NCBI GenBank assembly: GCA_023391095.1
Contig: JAEWBN010000016.1
Span: forward strand, 157,458 to 221,457
Source of the DNA: Pseudomonadota bacterium
GTDB taxonomy: Bacteria; Pseudomonadota; Alphaproteobacteria; Rhizobiales; Devosiaceae
Direction of reading: 5' to 3'
DNA: 64,000 bases
In this document: piece by piece, positions 26,774 to 34,557 of the stretch
Numbering within the stretch: the first letter of the stretch is position 1
How the letters are laid out: each line of letters begins with the position of its first letter
Notes under the pieces: generated by a model
The model's input: only the letters and a program-made list of their open reading frames with translations
What the model was told of the DNA's origin: nothing
Databases searched by the model: none
Made by a program: the position numbers and the translations under genes

Positions 26774-26944
26774 CTAACCATCACACAAGACCGCCCCACC
26801 CAAGACCGCGTAGAGAGTGACAACAAGGCCAAGGTCGCCATTCATCCAGGCTACGTACATAAGGGGCGAAAAGCCCACCAGATAGCAGACCAAGGCTGGA
26901 GAGTTCGTCCACCCCTGCAGAAACCAGTTCTTTAACTTCTTCAT
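26774..26944 (-). CDS. Possible 56-residue membrane protein
   Basis: The frame MKKLKNWFLQGWTNSP is followed by two hydrophobic segments (ALVCYLVGFSPLMYVAW and LVVTLYAVLGGAVL), the pattern of a small two-helix membrane protein. The ribosome site is weak (GGAA). No family recognised; it sits among accessory genes. Confidence 0.35.
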   Translation of the reverse strand: MKKLKNWFLQGWTNSPALVCYLVGFSPLMYVAWMNGDLGLVVTLYAVLGGAVLCDG

Positions 26945-27334
26945 TTTGTGTTCCACTGACCGACCAACATAAGGCAGAGGTCGCCCCGGCGATGCCAGGA
27001 ACCTCAGTTCTCTATGGTGGGAAAGGTGCGAACCCCGAGTCAAATCCAGTAACGGCCAAATGCCAAGGCAAAAGACGTGTTATCGGGGAGGAATTTTGGC
27101 TGAAAAGCCTAAAACAGCGGTTACTCAGTGTTCCTAAGGCGAAACTGCGCCGTTTTCGAGTTCCGGAATCATAGATTTCTGGATATTTCAGCTCTAGCTG
27201 GCGTCCTGCGAACCTTCGGGCGTTTTACTGGGGTTTCCGAGATGTGATCACCCCCAAACACCTATGAATCGAGGTGTTGCGCCGACACTCCTTGCCCTCC
27301 CCAACCTACATCTACATTGACCTTGCGAACAACA

Positions 27335-27342
27335 TTACGTAA
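27335..27342. promoter_or_regulatory. Palindrome before the antitoxin gene
   Basis: TTACGTAA lies 24 bases before the antitoxin start, followed by a partial repeat (GTTACGG). Phd-type antitoxins commonly bind such palindromes to repress their own operon; the assignment is inference. Confidence 0.35.
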
Positions 27343-27365
27343 GTTACGGGAAAGGGGATTATTAC

Positions 27366-27656
27366 ATGTCCAGCGTACCGGCTTCAGAGATCCAGAAAAA
27401 TTTCGGCGAATGGCACGATAGGGCTTATGAGGGGCCCGTCGAGATCACGCGTTATGGCAGGACCACCGCATATTTGGTATCAGCGAAGCTGTTCCGCGAT
27501 ATGTGGGCATCTTATCGTAAAGTCGTTGCTGTGGAGGAGTTATCGGACTCCGACATGGCGATGATCAGAAAGGCAACAGTAGAAAGCTCTGAGCCTTTTA
27601 ACCTCTCAGACATCCCCGATATCGAAGAGACGCCCGATGCGCCACGTATGGGGTGA
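27366..27656 (+). CDS. Phd/YefM-type antitoxin
   Basis: The 96-residue protein begins with SVPASEIQKNFGEWHDRA, then VEITRYGRTTAYLVSAKLF, the N-terminal DNA-binding fold of the Phd/YefM family. The acidic, probably unstructured tail (PDIEETPDAP) would be the toxin-binding part. AAAGGGG precedes the ATG. The next gene starts six bases after its stop, as expected for a toxin-antitoxin pair. Confidence 0.8.
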   Translation: MSSVPASEIQKNFGEWHDRAYEGPVEITRYGRTTAYLVSAKLFRDMWASYRKVVAVEELSDSDMAMIRKATVESSEPFNLSDIPDIEETPDAPRMG

Positions 27657-27662
27657 TAAACC

Positions 27663-28112
27663 TTGGATATACCTCCCAAGCCCCCAGTAGGTCACCTAAT
27701 ATCGTATGAATATTTGTGGAAGTCGCAGGCACACGAGACGGACGAAGGGCGTACTGCCTATCCCGCAGCGATCGTTATGGCTAGGGATGATGTTGGTCCG
27801 GAACCGATAGCCTACGCACTCGGGATCTCTCACAGCGAACCCAGAGAAGGCGACCGGGCAATGCAGGTTCCGCCAAAGCTCAAACGCTACCTCGGGTTGG
27901 ACGACGAACCTTCCTGGATTTACACCGACCAGTTGAACATCTTCGTATGGCCCGGGCCTGATCTCCGTCCTGGCGAGTGGCTCTCCAGCCCACCAGCCGC
28001 CCTCGGGACGTGTGTCATCTCTCCGCTGCCAACCGACTGGTTCGAGGAGGTCAAGGAACATCTTGCCGAGAGCTACCGGCTGCAAATGGTAAAAACTGTC
28101 AAACGCACCTAG
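27663..28112 (+). CDS. Putative PemK/MazF-like toxin partner
   Basis: The 149-residue frame uses TTG as start. It begins PPVGHLISYEYLWKSQ and continues with TAYPAAIVMARDD, similar in order to the start of MazF/PemK-type toxins (entry strand, then a basic-Pro-Ala-hydrophobic strand). A later segment IYTDQLNIFVWPGPDLRP is conserved in relatives I recall beside Phd-type genes. If correct it would be an RNA-cleaving toxin neutralised by the upstream antitoxin. Family assignment is tentative. Confidence 0.55.
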   Translation: MDIPPKPPVGHLISYEYLWKSQAHETDEGRTAYPAAIVMARDDVGPEPIAYALGISHSEPREGDRAMQVPPKLKRYLGLDDEPSWIYTDQLNIFVWPGPDLRPGEWLSSPPAALGTCVISPLPTDWFEEVKEHLAESYRLQMVKTVKRT

Positions 28113-28120
28113 GCCGGCTC

Positions 28121-28303
28121 CTCAGGGTTGATGTGATCGCTGAAGGCGTGGAAACCGAGGAGCAGTTCGAAAGCCTGCGGCAGATGTCCTGTGCTCAGGT
28201 ACAGGGTTTCCTGTTCGATCATCCTCGCCCAATGGCCTTGTTGCGGCCAGAGCATCGGCCACTTCGAGCAATGACCAGTTTGAAGCGGAAGCGTCTCGCT
28301 TAG
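28121..28303 (+). pseudogene. Fragment of an EAL-domain phosphodiesterase
   Basis: The frame reads VDVIAEGVETEEQFESLRQM then VQGFLFDHPRP, the unmistakable end of an EAL (cyclic-di-GMP phosphodiesterase) domain. Everything upstream of this is missing, and no start codon belongs to it. It is a leftover of an interrupted chromosomal gene, marking the right limit of the accessory zone. Confidence 0.85.
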
Positions 28304-28733
28304 CTGCACTGCATGCTTTGCGCTTAACGGCCCAATGCAGCGTGTAGCCTCAACATCGTGCCTGCTCAGTTGTGGCTACATGGCTCGAGAACGATCACCC
28401 GCTTGCGTCGCGCGGCCGGCGTCCTGCCCACCACCACCACTGCCAGACCCATGAAGGGAAAGCGGGCACGGGTGGGCGCATGCCAAGAGTTACACCAAGT
28501 TGAGGCGCGAGGACGTCCTTCGGCATGCCGACGTGGAGCGGCAAGAACAACCGCTCGGGTTCTACAGCAGGCCCACGCGCAGCAGCGGCGGCGGCACGGT
28601 CGCGGCAATGAAACTGGGGTTCCTGGGCGAGAAGCTCAATATCGAAGCTACATAAGAGTTCTGACCGCCTGTGCGGGTGCAATAGAGAGTCAAATTCAAT
28701 TGCCCGGTTTTGTTTTCACGGCGATAAAGCCGT
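28304..28733. other. Region between EAL fragment and nasT
   Basis: About 430 bases with no convincing gene. A frame near 28470-28653 reads KLRREDVLRHADVERQEQ and may be another decayed coding piece. A 5-bp hairpin ACGGC-GATAAA-GCCGT (28718-28733) ends right at the nasT ATG and could affect its translation. Confidence 0.35.
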
Positions 28734-29321
28734 ATGCCTGACGCGCTTTCAATTCTCCTAGTCGACGACAACGCGATCCGTGCTTCGATCATCGAGGCCG
28801 GGCTCCGCGAGGCAGGGCACGGTTCCGTGCGCGTCATCAGCGATATAGAGGATGTTGCCCGGCGCATCGGCGAGATCGCGCCCGACGTGGTGATCATCGA
28901 TCTCGAAAATCCCAATCGCGACGTGCTCGAACACTTCTTTGCCCTGAGCCGCGCCATCAAGCGGCCGATCGCCATGTTCGTTGATAAATCCGATCCGGCA
29001 GAAATCGAAGCTGCGGTCGATGCTGGCGTTTCCGCCTATGTGGTGGACGGGCTGCGCAAGGATCGCATCAAGCCGATCCTCGACATGGCCATCGTCCGCT
29101 TTCGGGCCTTTTCGCGACTACAGGGGGAGCTCGAGGCGGCCCGCTCCGAATTACAGGGGCGCAAGGTGATCGACAAGGCTAAGGGCATCCTGATGTCCAC
29201 CCGCGGCTTGTCCGAAGACGACGCCTATACGCTGCTGCGCACCACGGCCATGAACCAGAACCGCAAGATCGCCGAGATTGCTCAAGCGCTGGTCACAGCG
29301 TCGGAGCTCTTGGGACCGTGA
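28734..29321 (+). CDS. nasT: NasT, ANTAR-type antitermination regulator
   Basis: The 195-residue protein has an N-terminal pseudo-receiver (ILLVDDNAIRASIIEAGL) and DVVIIDLENPNRDVLEHFF, a coiled linker, and a C-terminal ANTAR RNA-binding domain (about 130-190; KVIDKAKGILMSTRGLSEDDAYTLLR). In nitrate-assimilating bacteria NasT binds paired hairpins in nas leader RNA and prevents termination unless held by NasS. Such a leader is present ahead of nirB 1.4 kb downstream. Confidence 0.94.
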   Translation: MPDALSILLVDDNAIRASIIEAGLREAGHGSVRVISDIEDVARRIGEIAPDVVIIDLENPNRDVLEHFFALSRAIKRPIAMFVDKSDPAEIEAAVDAGVSAYVVDGLRKDRIKPILDMAIVRFRAFSRLQGELEAARSELQGRKVIDKAKGILMSTRGLSEDDAYTLLRTTAMNQNRKIAEIAQALVTASELLGP

Positions 29322-29337
29322 GGAGGGAGTTCGCATC

Positions 29338-30561
29338 ATGGGCCTGACCCAGATCATCGCCGGATATGTGCCGCTCCTCGATAGCGCCGTTCTGCTCGCC
29401 ACCGAAGAATTTGGCTTTGCCGAGAGCGAGGGCCTGCACCTCAATCTCGTGCGCGAAACCTCCTGGGCCAACATTCGTGATCGCGTCGCCATTGGCCATT
29501 TTGATGTCGCCCACATGCTCGGGCCGATGCCGCTCAGCACCAATCTAGGCCTCAGCCCGCTCGATGCCGCTGTGATAGCACCTATGGCGCTCGGCCTCGG
29601 CGGCGCTGCCATCACCATGTCCAATTCTGTTTGGGCCAAGATGGCCGGGGTCGGCGCACCCGGGGACGGCTCACCCGGCCCGGTCGGGGCCGCGTTGCGC
29701 CAAGTCGTTGAAGATCGAACGCGCACTGGCGAACCGCGCCTACGCCTCGCCGTCGTGCATCCCGAAAGCGCCCACAATTACGCCCTGCGCTATTGGCTGG
29801 CAGCCTCCGGCATCGACCCAGACCAGGACGTCGATATTGTCATCGTACCGCCGCCGTTTCAGGCCGACGCGCTTGCCGCCAAGCGCACGGATGGGTTTTG
29901 CGTCGGAGAACCCTTCGGTTCCGTCGCCGTAGCGCGCGGCGTCGGGCGAATCGTCACCACCAAGGGCCAGATCTGGCAGATGAGTCCCGACAAGGTTCTG
30001 GGCACCCGACTGCAATGGGCTGAGCGCTTTCCCGAACAACTGGCCGCCCTGCTGCGCGCCGCAACGCGAGCGGCTCGGTGGTGCGAAGATCCAGCCAATC
30101 ACGCCGCCCTGGCCGCCATGCTGGCCCGCGAGGACCGGCTGAATCTCGACGCCGATCTCATCCTGCGCGCCATCACCGGCAGTCTACAATTCGAGCCAAG
30201 CGTCAAAAAGTCCATTCCGGATTTCTTCGTATCCTATTCCCGCGCTGCCAATTTTCCCTGGGTCAGCCACGCGCTCTGGTTTTATTCGCAGATGGTTCGC
30301 TGGGGGCAGGTCAGCCACACGCCCGAAAACGCGAAAAAGGCTGCGGCGAGCTACCGGCCCGATCTCTATCGTGCCGCCCTTTCCTGCATGGGTATCCCGG
30401 TACCTGGTGCGAGCAGCAAGATCGAGGGCGCGCTGACGGAGCCGACCGAGGTTGGCGCTATCGGCGGGCACCTGACTCTCGGCCCTGATGGCTTTTTCGA
30501 CGGCACCGATTTCGACCCTGAAAAACTCGATGCCTATATCGCGGCACAATATCGGCCATGA
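29338..30561 (+). CDS. nasS: NasS, nitrate/nitrite-sensing partner of NasT
   Basis: The 407-residue protein is an NrtA-family binding protein without signal peptide: IIAGYVPLLDSAVLLATEEFG, DVAHMLGPMPL and WFYSQMVRWGQ match the fold. Cytoplasmic location fits NasS, which holds NasT inactive until nitrate or nitrite binds. GAGGAGGGAG lies just before ATG 29338. The gene follows nasT by 16 bases. Confidence 0.9.
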   Translation: MGLTQIIAGYVPLLDSAVLLATEEFGFAESEGLHLNLVRETSWANIRDRVAIGHFDVAHMLGPMPLSTNLGLSPLDAAVIAPMALGLGGAAITMSNSVWAKMAGVGAPGDGSPGPVGAALRQVVEDRTRTGEPRLRLAVVHPESAHNYALRYWLAASGIDPDQDVDIVIVPPPFQADALAAKRTDGFCVGEPFGSVAVARGVGRIVTTKGQIWQMSPDKVLGTRLQWAERFPEQLAALLRAATRAARWCEDPANHAALAAMLAREDRLNLDADLILRAITGSLQFEPSVKKSIPDFFVSYSRAANFPWVSHALWFYSQMVRWGQVSHTPENAKKAAASYRPDLYRAALSCMGIPVPGASSKIEGALTEPTEVGAIGGHLTLGPDGFFDGTDFDPEKLDAYIAAQYRP

Positions 30562-30572
30562 TTAAAATATAT

Positions 30573-30594
30573 GCACGGCGCTGTGCCGCCGTGC
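30573..30594 (+). terminator. Hairpin after nasS
   Basis: GCACGGCG and CGCCGTGC (30573-30580, 30587-30594) form a perfect 8-bp stem with a six-base loop 12 bases after the nasS stop. It is followed by AAAATGG rather than a T run, so it may slow decay or weakly terminate. Confidence 0.5.
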
Positions 30595-30682
30595 AAAATG
30601 GGCAATCTGGACAGGTCCGACAACCGCAAGGCGATGTGTGTAAACTCCTGCATCATTTCAGAATTCCGTGTGCCGATCGGGT

Positions 30683-30698
30683 TGGCACAGTTTCTGCA
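30683..30698 (+). promoter_or_regulatory. sigma-54 promoter of the nirB operon
   Basis: TGGCACAGTTTCTGCA has a perfect -24 element and GC at the right ten-base distance, predicting transcription from about 30709. It gives a leader of about 130 bases. No dedicated activator gene adjoins, so NtrC is the probable activator. Confidence 0.8.
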
Positions 30699-30733
30699 AT
30701 AATATTCCCGAGCGCATCAGCGCGGTAAATTCA

Positions 30734-30753
30734 GGCGTCCAACGATGGGCGCC
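30734..30753 (+). promoter_or_regulatory. ANTAR-type (NasT target) hairpin in the nirB leader
   Basis: GGCGTCC and GGGCGCC pair over seven positions (one G-T) around the six-base loop AACGAT. A at loop position 1 and G at position 4 are the known ANTAR RNA recognition marks. It sits between the predicted transcription start and the terminator. The companion hairpin (about 30712-30724, GCGC-ATCA-GCGC) fits less well. Confidence 0.65.
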
Positions 30754-30763
30754 ACATATTGGC

Positions 30764-30831
30764 AACGCCGCCAACCTTCAGAACCCTCGTTTTTCGACGA
30801 GGTGCCTGCTGGTTGGCGGCGTTTTCGTTTT
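30764..30831 (+). terminator. Leader terminator ahead of nirB
   Basis: AACGCCGCCAACC (30764-30776) and GGTTGGCGGCGTT (30811-30823) form a perfect 13-bp stem followed by a T-rich run to 30831. An inner hairpin (CCTCGT/ACGAGG, 30785-30802) fills the loop. It lies just before nirB and should stop transcription unless NasT acts. Confidence 0.85.
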
Positions 30832-30840
30832 GGGAAGAAC

Positions 30841-33285
30841 ATGGCCGAAAAACTCGTCATCATCGGTGCTGGCATGGCTTCGGGCCGCATGCTGGAACAT
30901 CTCTTCGAGGCCGAACCCGGTCGCTTCGACGTCACGCTCTTTGGCGCCGAACCGCGGGGCAACTACAACCGCATCATGCTCTCGACGGTACTAGCCGGAG
31001 AAAAGCGCTATGAAGACATAGTCACCCACGATGCCGACTGGTACGCCGCCAACAATGTGCGGTGCCGCTTCGGACAGACGGTTACCAAGATCGACCGTGC
31101 GGCGAAAACCGTCTTCGCAGATGGTGTCGAGACGCCCTATGACCGCCTGGTCATCGCCACCGGTTCAGCCCCGTTCATCCTGCCCATCGCTGGCCGTGAT
31201 CTGCCTGGTGTCCGCGCCTTCCGCGATCTCGACGATGTCGAAGCCATGGTTGCTATGGCTGGCAAGCCCGACGCCAAGGCCGTGGTTATCGGGGGCGGCC
31301 TCCTGGGCCTCGAAGCCGCGGCTGCCCTGCGTGGGCGCGGCATGGAAGTCGTCGTTCTCCACCTCTCCGGCCACCTGATGGAGCGCCAACTCGACGCGGC
31401 CGCCGGCTATCTGCTCCGCCGCGAACTCGAACGTCGTGGCATCAAGGTGCACTGCAAGGCGCAGACCAAGGCGATCCTTGGCACGGACCGTGTCGAAGCC
31501 GTTGCACTCGATGACGGCACGATCTACCCCGCCGACCTCGTGGTCATGGCTGTAGGCATTCGGCCCGAAACGCGCCTTGCTACCGACGCCGGCATCGAGA
31601 TCAATCGCGGCATCGTCGTTGACGATGCCTTGGTGACGTCGGACCCGGACATTCTCGCGCTGGGCGAATGCGTCGAGCACAATGGCGCCGTCTACGGTCT
31701 TGTCGCGCCCCTCTACGATATGGCCAAGGTCGCGGCCAAGACGCTGTCCGGCACGCCAGCCGCTTTCAAGCCGGTCCAGACCGCCACGCAACTCAAAGTA
31801 ACTGGCGTCAGCCTTTATTCGGCCGGCGACTTTGCCGAGGCCGACGATCGCGAGGAGATCGTGCTGCGCGATGCCACAGCCGGCATCTACAAGCGCATCG
31901 TGCTCAAGGACAACCGCGTGCTCGGAGCCGTGCTCTATGGCGATGCCGCCGATGGGTCATGGTTCTTCGATCTTCTGAAGCGCGGCACTGACATCACGCC
32001 GATGCGCGACACCCTCATTTACGGCCAGAGCTTCGGCGGCGCTTCTGCCGACCCACTCGCCGCCGTCGCAGCCCTTCCCGCCGAAGCCGAAATCTGTGGC
32101 TGCAATGGCGTCTGCAAAGGCACCATCTCCAATGCCATCACCTCCAAGGGGCTAACCGCGCTCGACGACGTGCGCGCCCATACCAAGGCATCGGCGTCCT
32201 GTGGCTCCTGCACGGGGCTCGTCGAGAAGCTGCTGATGGCCACCCTGGGCGACAGCTACAATCCGGCCTCCATCCAACCCATGTGCAACTGCACCGAACT
32301 CGGACACGACGAAGTGCGCCGCCTGATCGTGGCGCAGGAGCTCAAATCCATTCCTGCAGTGATGCAGGAATTGGGCTGGAAAACCTCCTGCGGCTGCGCC
32401 AAGTGCCGCCCTGCGCTTAATTACTATTTGGTCGCCAACTGGCCCGGCGAATACGAAGACGATGGCCAGTCGCGCTACATTAACGAGCGCGTCCACGCCA
32501 ATATCCAGAAAGACGGCACCTATTCGGTCGTGCCGCGCATGTTCGGCGGCCTCACCACCGCCAGCGAGTTGCGCGCCATCGCCGATGTCGCCGACAAGTT
32601 CGAGGTTCCCACTATCAAGGTCACAGGCGGCCAGCGCATCGATCTTTTGGGCATCAAGAAGGAAGACCTGCCCGCCGTCTGGGCGGATCTCAACAAGGCC
32701 GGCATGATGTCGGGCGCTGCCTATGCCAAGGGACTGCGGACCGTGAAGACTTGCGTCGGTTCGGACTGGTGCCGCTTCGGCACCCAGGATTCGACCGGTC
32801 TTGGCGTCCGCATCGAAAAGTTCATGTGGGGCTCCTGGACCCCGGCAAAACTGAAACTCGCCGTCTCCGGCTGCCCGCGCAATTGCGCCGAGGCGACCTG
32901 CAAGGACATCGGCGTAGTCTGCGTCGACTCTGGCTACGAAATTCACTTCGGCGGCGCTGCAGGTCTTGACATCAAGGGCACGGAAGTCCTCTGCCACGCA
33001 AAGACAGAGGACGAGGCGATTGAGCTCATTGCCGCCCTCACCCAGCTCTATCGCGAACAGGGCCGCTATCTCGAGCGCATCTACAAATGGGCCAAGCGCG
33101 TCGGCTCGCACTCGATCAAGGCCAATGTGGTCGAGGATCTCGCCAAGCGCCGCCAACTTTTCGAGCGTTTTGTCTATTCGCAGAAATTCGCTCAAGTCGA
33201 TCCCTGGGAAGAGCGCGTCAACGGCCGCGACGCGCACGAATTTGCGGCCATGGCCGATTTCCAGATGTTGCAGGCAGCGGAGTGA
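30841..33285 (+). CDS. nirB: Assimilatory nitrite reductase large subunit NirB
   Basis: The 814-residue protein has an FAD/NAD(P)H oxidoreductase part (1-300; IIGAGMASGRMLEHLFE, then VIGGGLLGLEAA). Two BFD-like [2Fe-2S] segments follow near 418 (CGCNGVCKG) and 480-520 (CNCTELGHDEV, CGCAKCRP). The C-terminal sulfite/nitrite reductase domain holds the [4Fe-4S]/siroheme cysteines near 637-643 (CVGSDWC) and 677-682 (CPRNC). It reduces nitrite to ammonia. ATG 30841 follows GGGAAGAAC and lies just after the leader terminator. NirD starts on its stop codon. Confidence 0.97.
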   Translation: MAEKLVIIGAGMASGRMLEHLFEAEPGRFDVTLFGAEPRGNYNRIMLSTVLAGEKRYEDIVTHDADWYAANNVRCRFGQTVTKIDRAAKTVFADGVETPYDRLVIATGSAPFILPIAGRDLPGVRAFRDLDDVEAMVAMAGKPDAKAVVIGGGLLGLEAAAALRGRGMEVVVLHLSGHLMERQLDAAAGYLLRRELERRGIKVHCKAQTKAILGTDRVEAVALDDGTIYPADLVVMAVGIRPETRLATDAGIEINRGIVVDDALVTSDPDILALGECVEHNGAVYGLVAPLYDMAKVAAKTLSGTPAAFKPVQTATQLKVTGVSLYSAGDFAEADDREEIVLRDATAGIYKRIVLKDNRVLGAVLYGDAADGSWFFDLLKRGTDITPMRDTLIYGQSFGGASADPLAAVAALPAEAEICGCNGVCKGTISNAITSKGLTALDDVRAHTKASASCGSCTGLVEKLLMATLGDSYNPASIQPMCNCTELGHDEVRRLIVAQELKSIPAVMQELGWKTSCGCAKCRPALNYYLVANWPGEYEDDGQSRYINERVHANIQKDGTYSVVPRMFGGLTTASELRAIADVADKFEVPTIKVTGGQRIDLLGIKKEDLPAVWADLNKAGMMSGAAYAKGLRTVKTCVGSDWCRFGTQDSTGLGVRIEKFMWGSWTPAKLKLAVSGCPRNCAEATCKDIGVVCVDSGYEIHFGGAAGLDIKGTEVLCHAKTEDEAIELIAALTQLYREQGRYLERIYKWAKRVGSHSIKANVVEDLAKRRQLFERFVYSQKFAQVDPWEERVNGRDAHEFAAMADFQMLQAAE

Positions 33286-33626
33286 TGGCCATGAACGATT
33301 GGGTCGATATCGGCTGCCTGGAAGATGTTCCCCGCCGCGGCGCCCGCTGCATCAAGACGCGGATGGGCAAGATCGCAGTCTTCCGAACTGCCGATGACAG
33401 AGTTTTTGCCATCGACGATCAGTGCCCCCACAGGGGCGGCCCCCTGAGCCAGGGCATTGTCCATGGCGCGCAGGTCACGTGCCCGCTCCACAACTGGGTG
33501 TTCTCGCTCGAAACCGGCGCCGCCCAGGGCGCCGACGAAGGGGCGGTGCGGACCTATCCGCTCCGCCTCCACCAGAACCGCATCCTCATCGATGTGCAGA
33601 CATTTGCCGCCGCCACCGCGGCCTGA
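33285..33626 (+). CDS. nirD: Nitrite reductase small subunit NirD (intact Rieske site)
   Basis: The 113-residue protein has a Rieske-type fold. Both cluster-binding motifs are present, CPHRGG and CPLHNW, whereas some enterobacterial NirD proteins lack them; it may therefore bind a [2Fe-2S] centre. ATG 33285 overlaps the nirB stop (TGATG); ATG 33291 is another option. It assists NirB in NADH-dependent nitrite reduction. Confidence 0.93.
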   Translation: MAMNDWVDIGCLEDVPRRGARCIKTRMGKIAVFRTADDRVFAIDDQCPHRGGPLSQGIVHGAQVTCPLHNWVFSLETGAAQGADEGAVRTYPLRLHQNRILIDVQTFAAATAA

Positions 33627-33671
33627 CTGGCCCTCCCTCGACACACCTTCGATCTTCAGGAGTAAACTCAA

Positions 33672-34535
33672 ATGGACTACGTCGCCCCAACAGACTTCAT
33701 CAAGAAGATGATCGACGCCGGTGAGGTAAAGGTCTTCATGTCCACCAGGGACACGCTGATCCGCGCCTTCATGGCCGGCGCCATCCTGGCCCTAGCAGCC
33801 GCCTTTGCGATCACCATCAGCGTTCAGACCGGCCAGCCGCTCGCTGGAGCGATCCTCTTCCCCGTCGGCTTCTGTCTCCTCTATCTCATGGGCTTTGACC
33901 TCCTCACCGGCGTTTTCACCCTCGTGCCCTTGGCCCTGATCGACAAGCGCCCCGGCGTGACCATGGGCGGCGTGCTGCGCAATTGGGGTCTTGTGTTCGC
34001 CGGCAATTTTGCCGGCGCGCTGACTGTCGCCGTGATGATAGCAATCGTCGTCACTTTCGGCTTCACCCAGGCGCCTGATGCCGTAGGCGAACGCATCGGC
34101 CATATCGGCGAGGGTCGCACCCTCGGCTATGCCGCCCATGGCGCCGCCGGCATGCTGACCCTCTTCATTCGCGGCGTACTGTGCAACTGGATGGTTTCGA
34201 CCGGCGTCGTCGCCGCCATGATGTCCAATTCGGTCACCGGCAAGGTTCTGGGCATGTGGATGCCCATCATGCTTTTCTTTTACATGGGTTTCGAGCACTC
34301 CATTGTGAACATGTTCCTCTTTCCCTCGGGCATCCTTCTCGGCGGCCAGTTCTCCTTCTGGGACTATATGGTCTGGAACGAGATCCCCACCGTCGTCGGC
34401 AATCTGGTCGGCGGCCTGACCTTTGTCGGCCTGACGCTCTATGCCACGCACAGCCGCACCGCTCCCTCGCGCAAGAAGCCATTCACCGTCGGTACTGAAC
34501 GCGAAGTCGGCGCCAACCCCGTCGCCGCTGAATAG
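33672..34535 (+). CDS. Formate/nitrite transporter family (FNT) channel
   Basis: The 287-residue membrane protein belongs to the FocA/NirC family: six helices, the motif IRGVLCNWMVSTGV and the pore His in MGFEHSIVNMFLFPSG. Neighbouring nirBD and cysG point to nitrite as substrate, so it acts like NirC in nitrite uptake or export at the inner membrane. TTCAGGAG precedes the ATG. Confidence 0.93.
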   Translation: MDYVAPTDFIKKMIDAGEVKVFMSTRDTLIRAFMAGAILALAAAFAITISVQTGQPLAGAILFPVGFCLLYLMGFDLLTGVFTLVPLALIDKRPGVTMGGVLRNWGLVFAGNFAGALTVAVMIAIVVTFGFTQAPDAVGERIGHIGEGRTLGYAAHGAAGMLTLFIRGVLCNWMVSTGVVAAMMSNSVTGKVLGMWMPIMLFFYMGFEHSIVNMFLFPSGILLGGQFSFWDYMVWNEIPTVVGNLVGGLTFVGLTLYATHSRTAPSRKKPFTVGTEREVGANPVAAE

Positions 34536-34557
34536 CCACCGAAAAGGAGACCGGAAG

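Noticed and set aside
28358..28741. Plus-strand 127-residue frame before nasT
   Set aside because: Low-complexity Arg/Ala-rich content, no ribosome site, ends inside the nasT start.
30712..30724. First hairpin of a classical ANTAR pair in the nirB leader
   Set aside because: GCGC-ATCA-GCGC has a four-base loop or, with a shorter stem, a hexaloop lacking G at position 4; not good enough to call.
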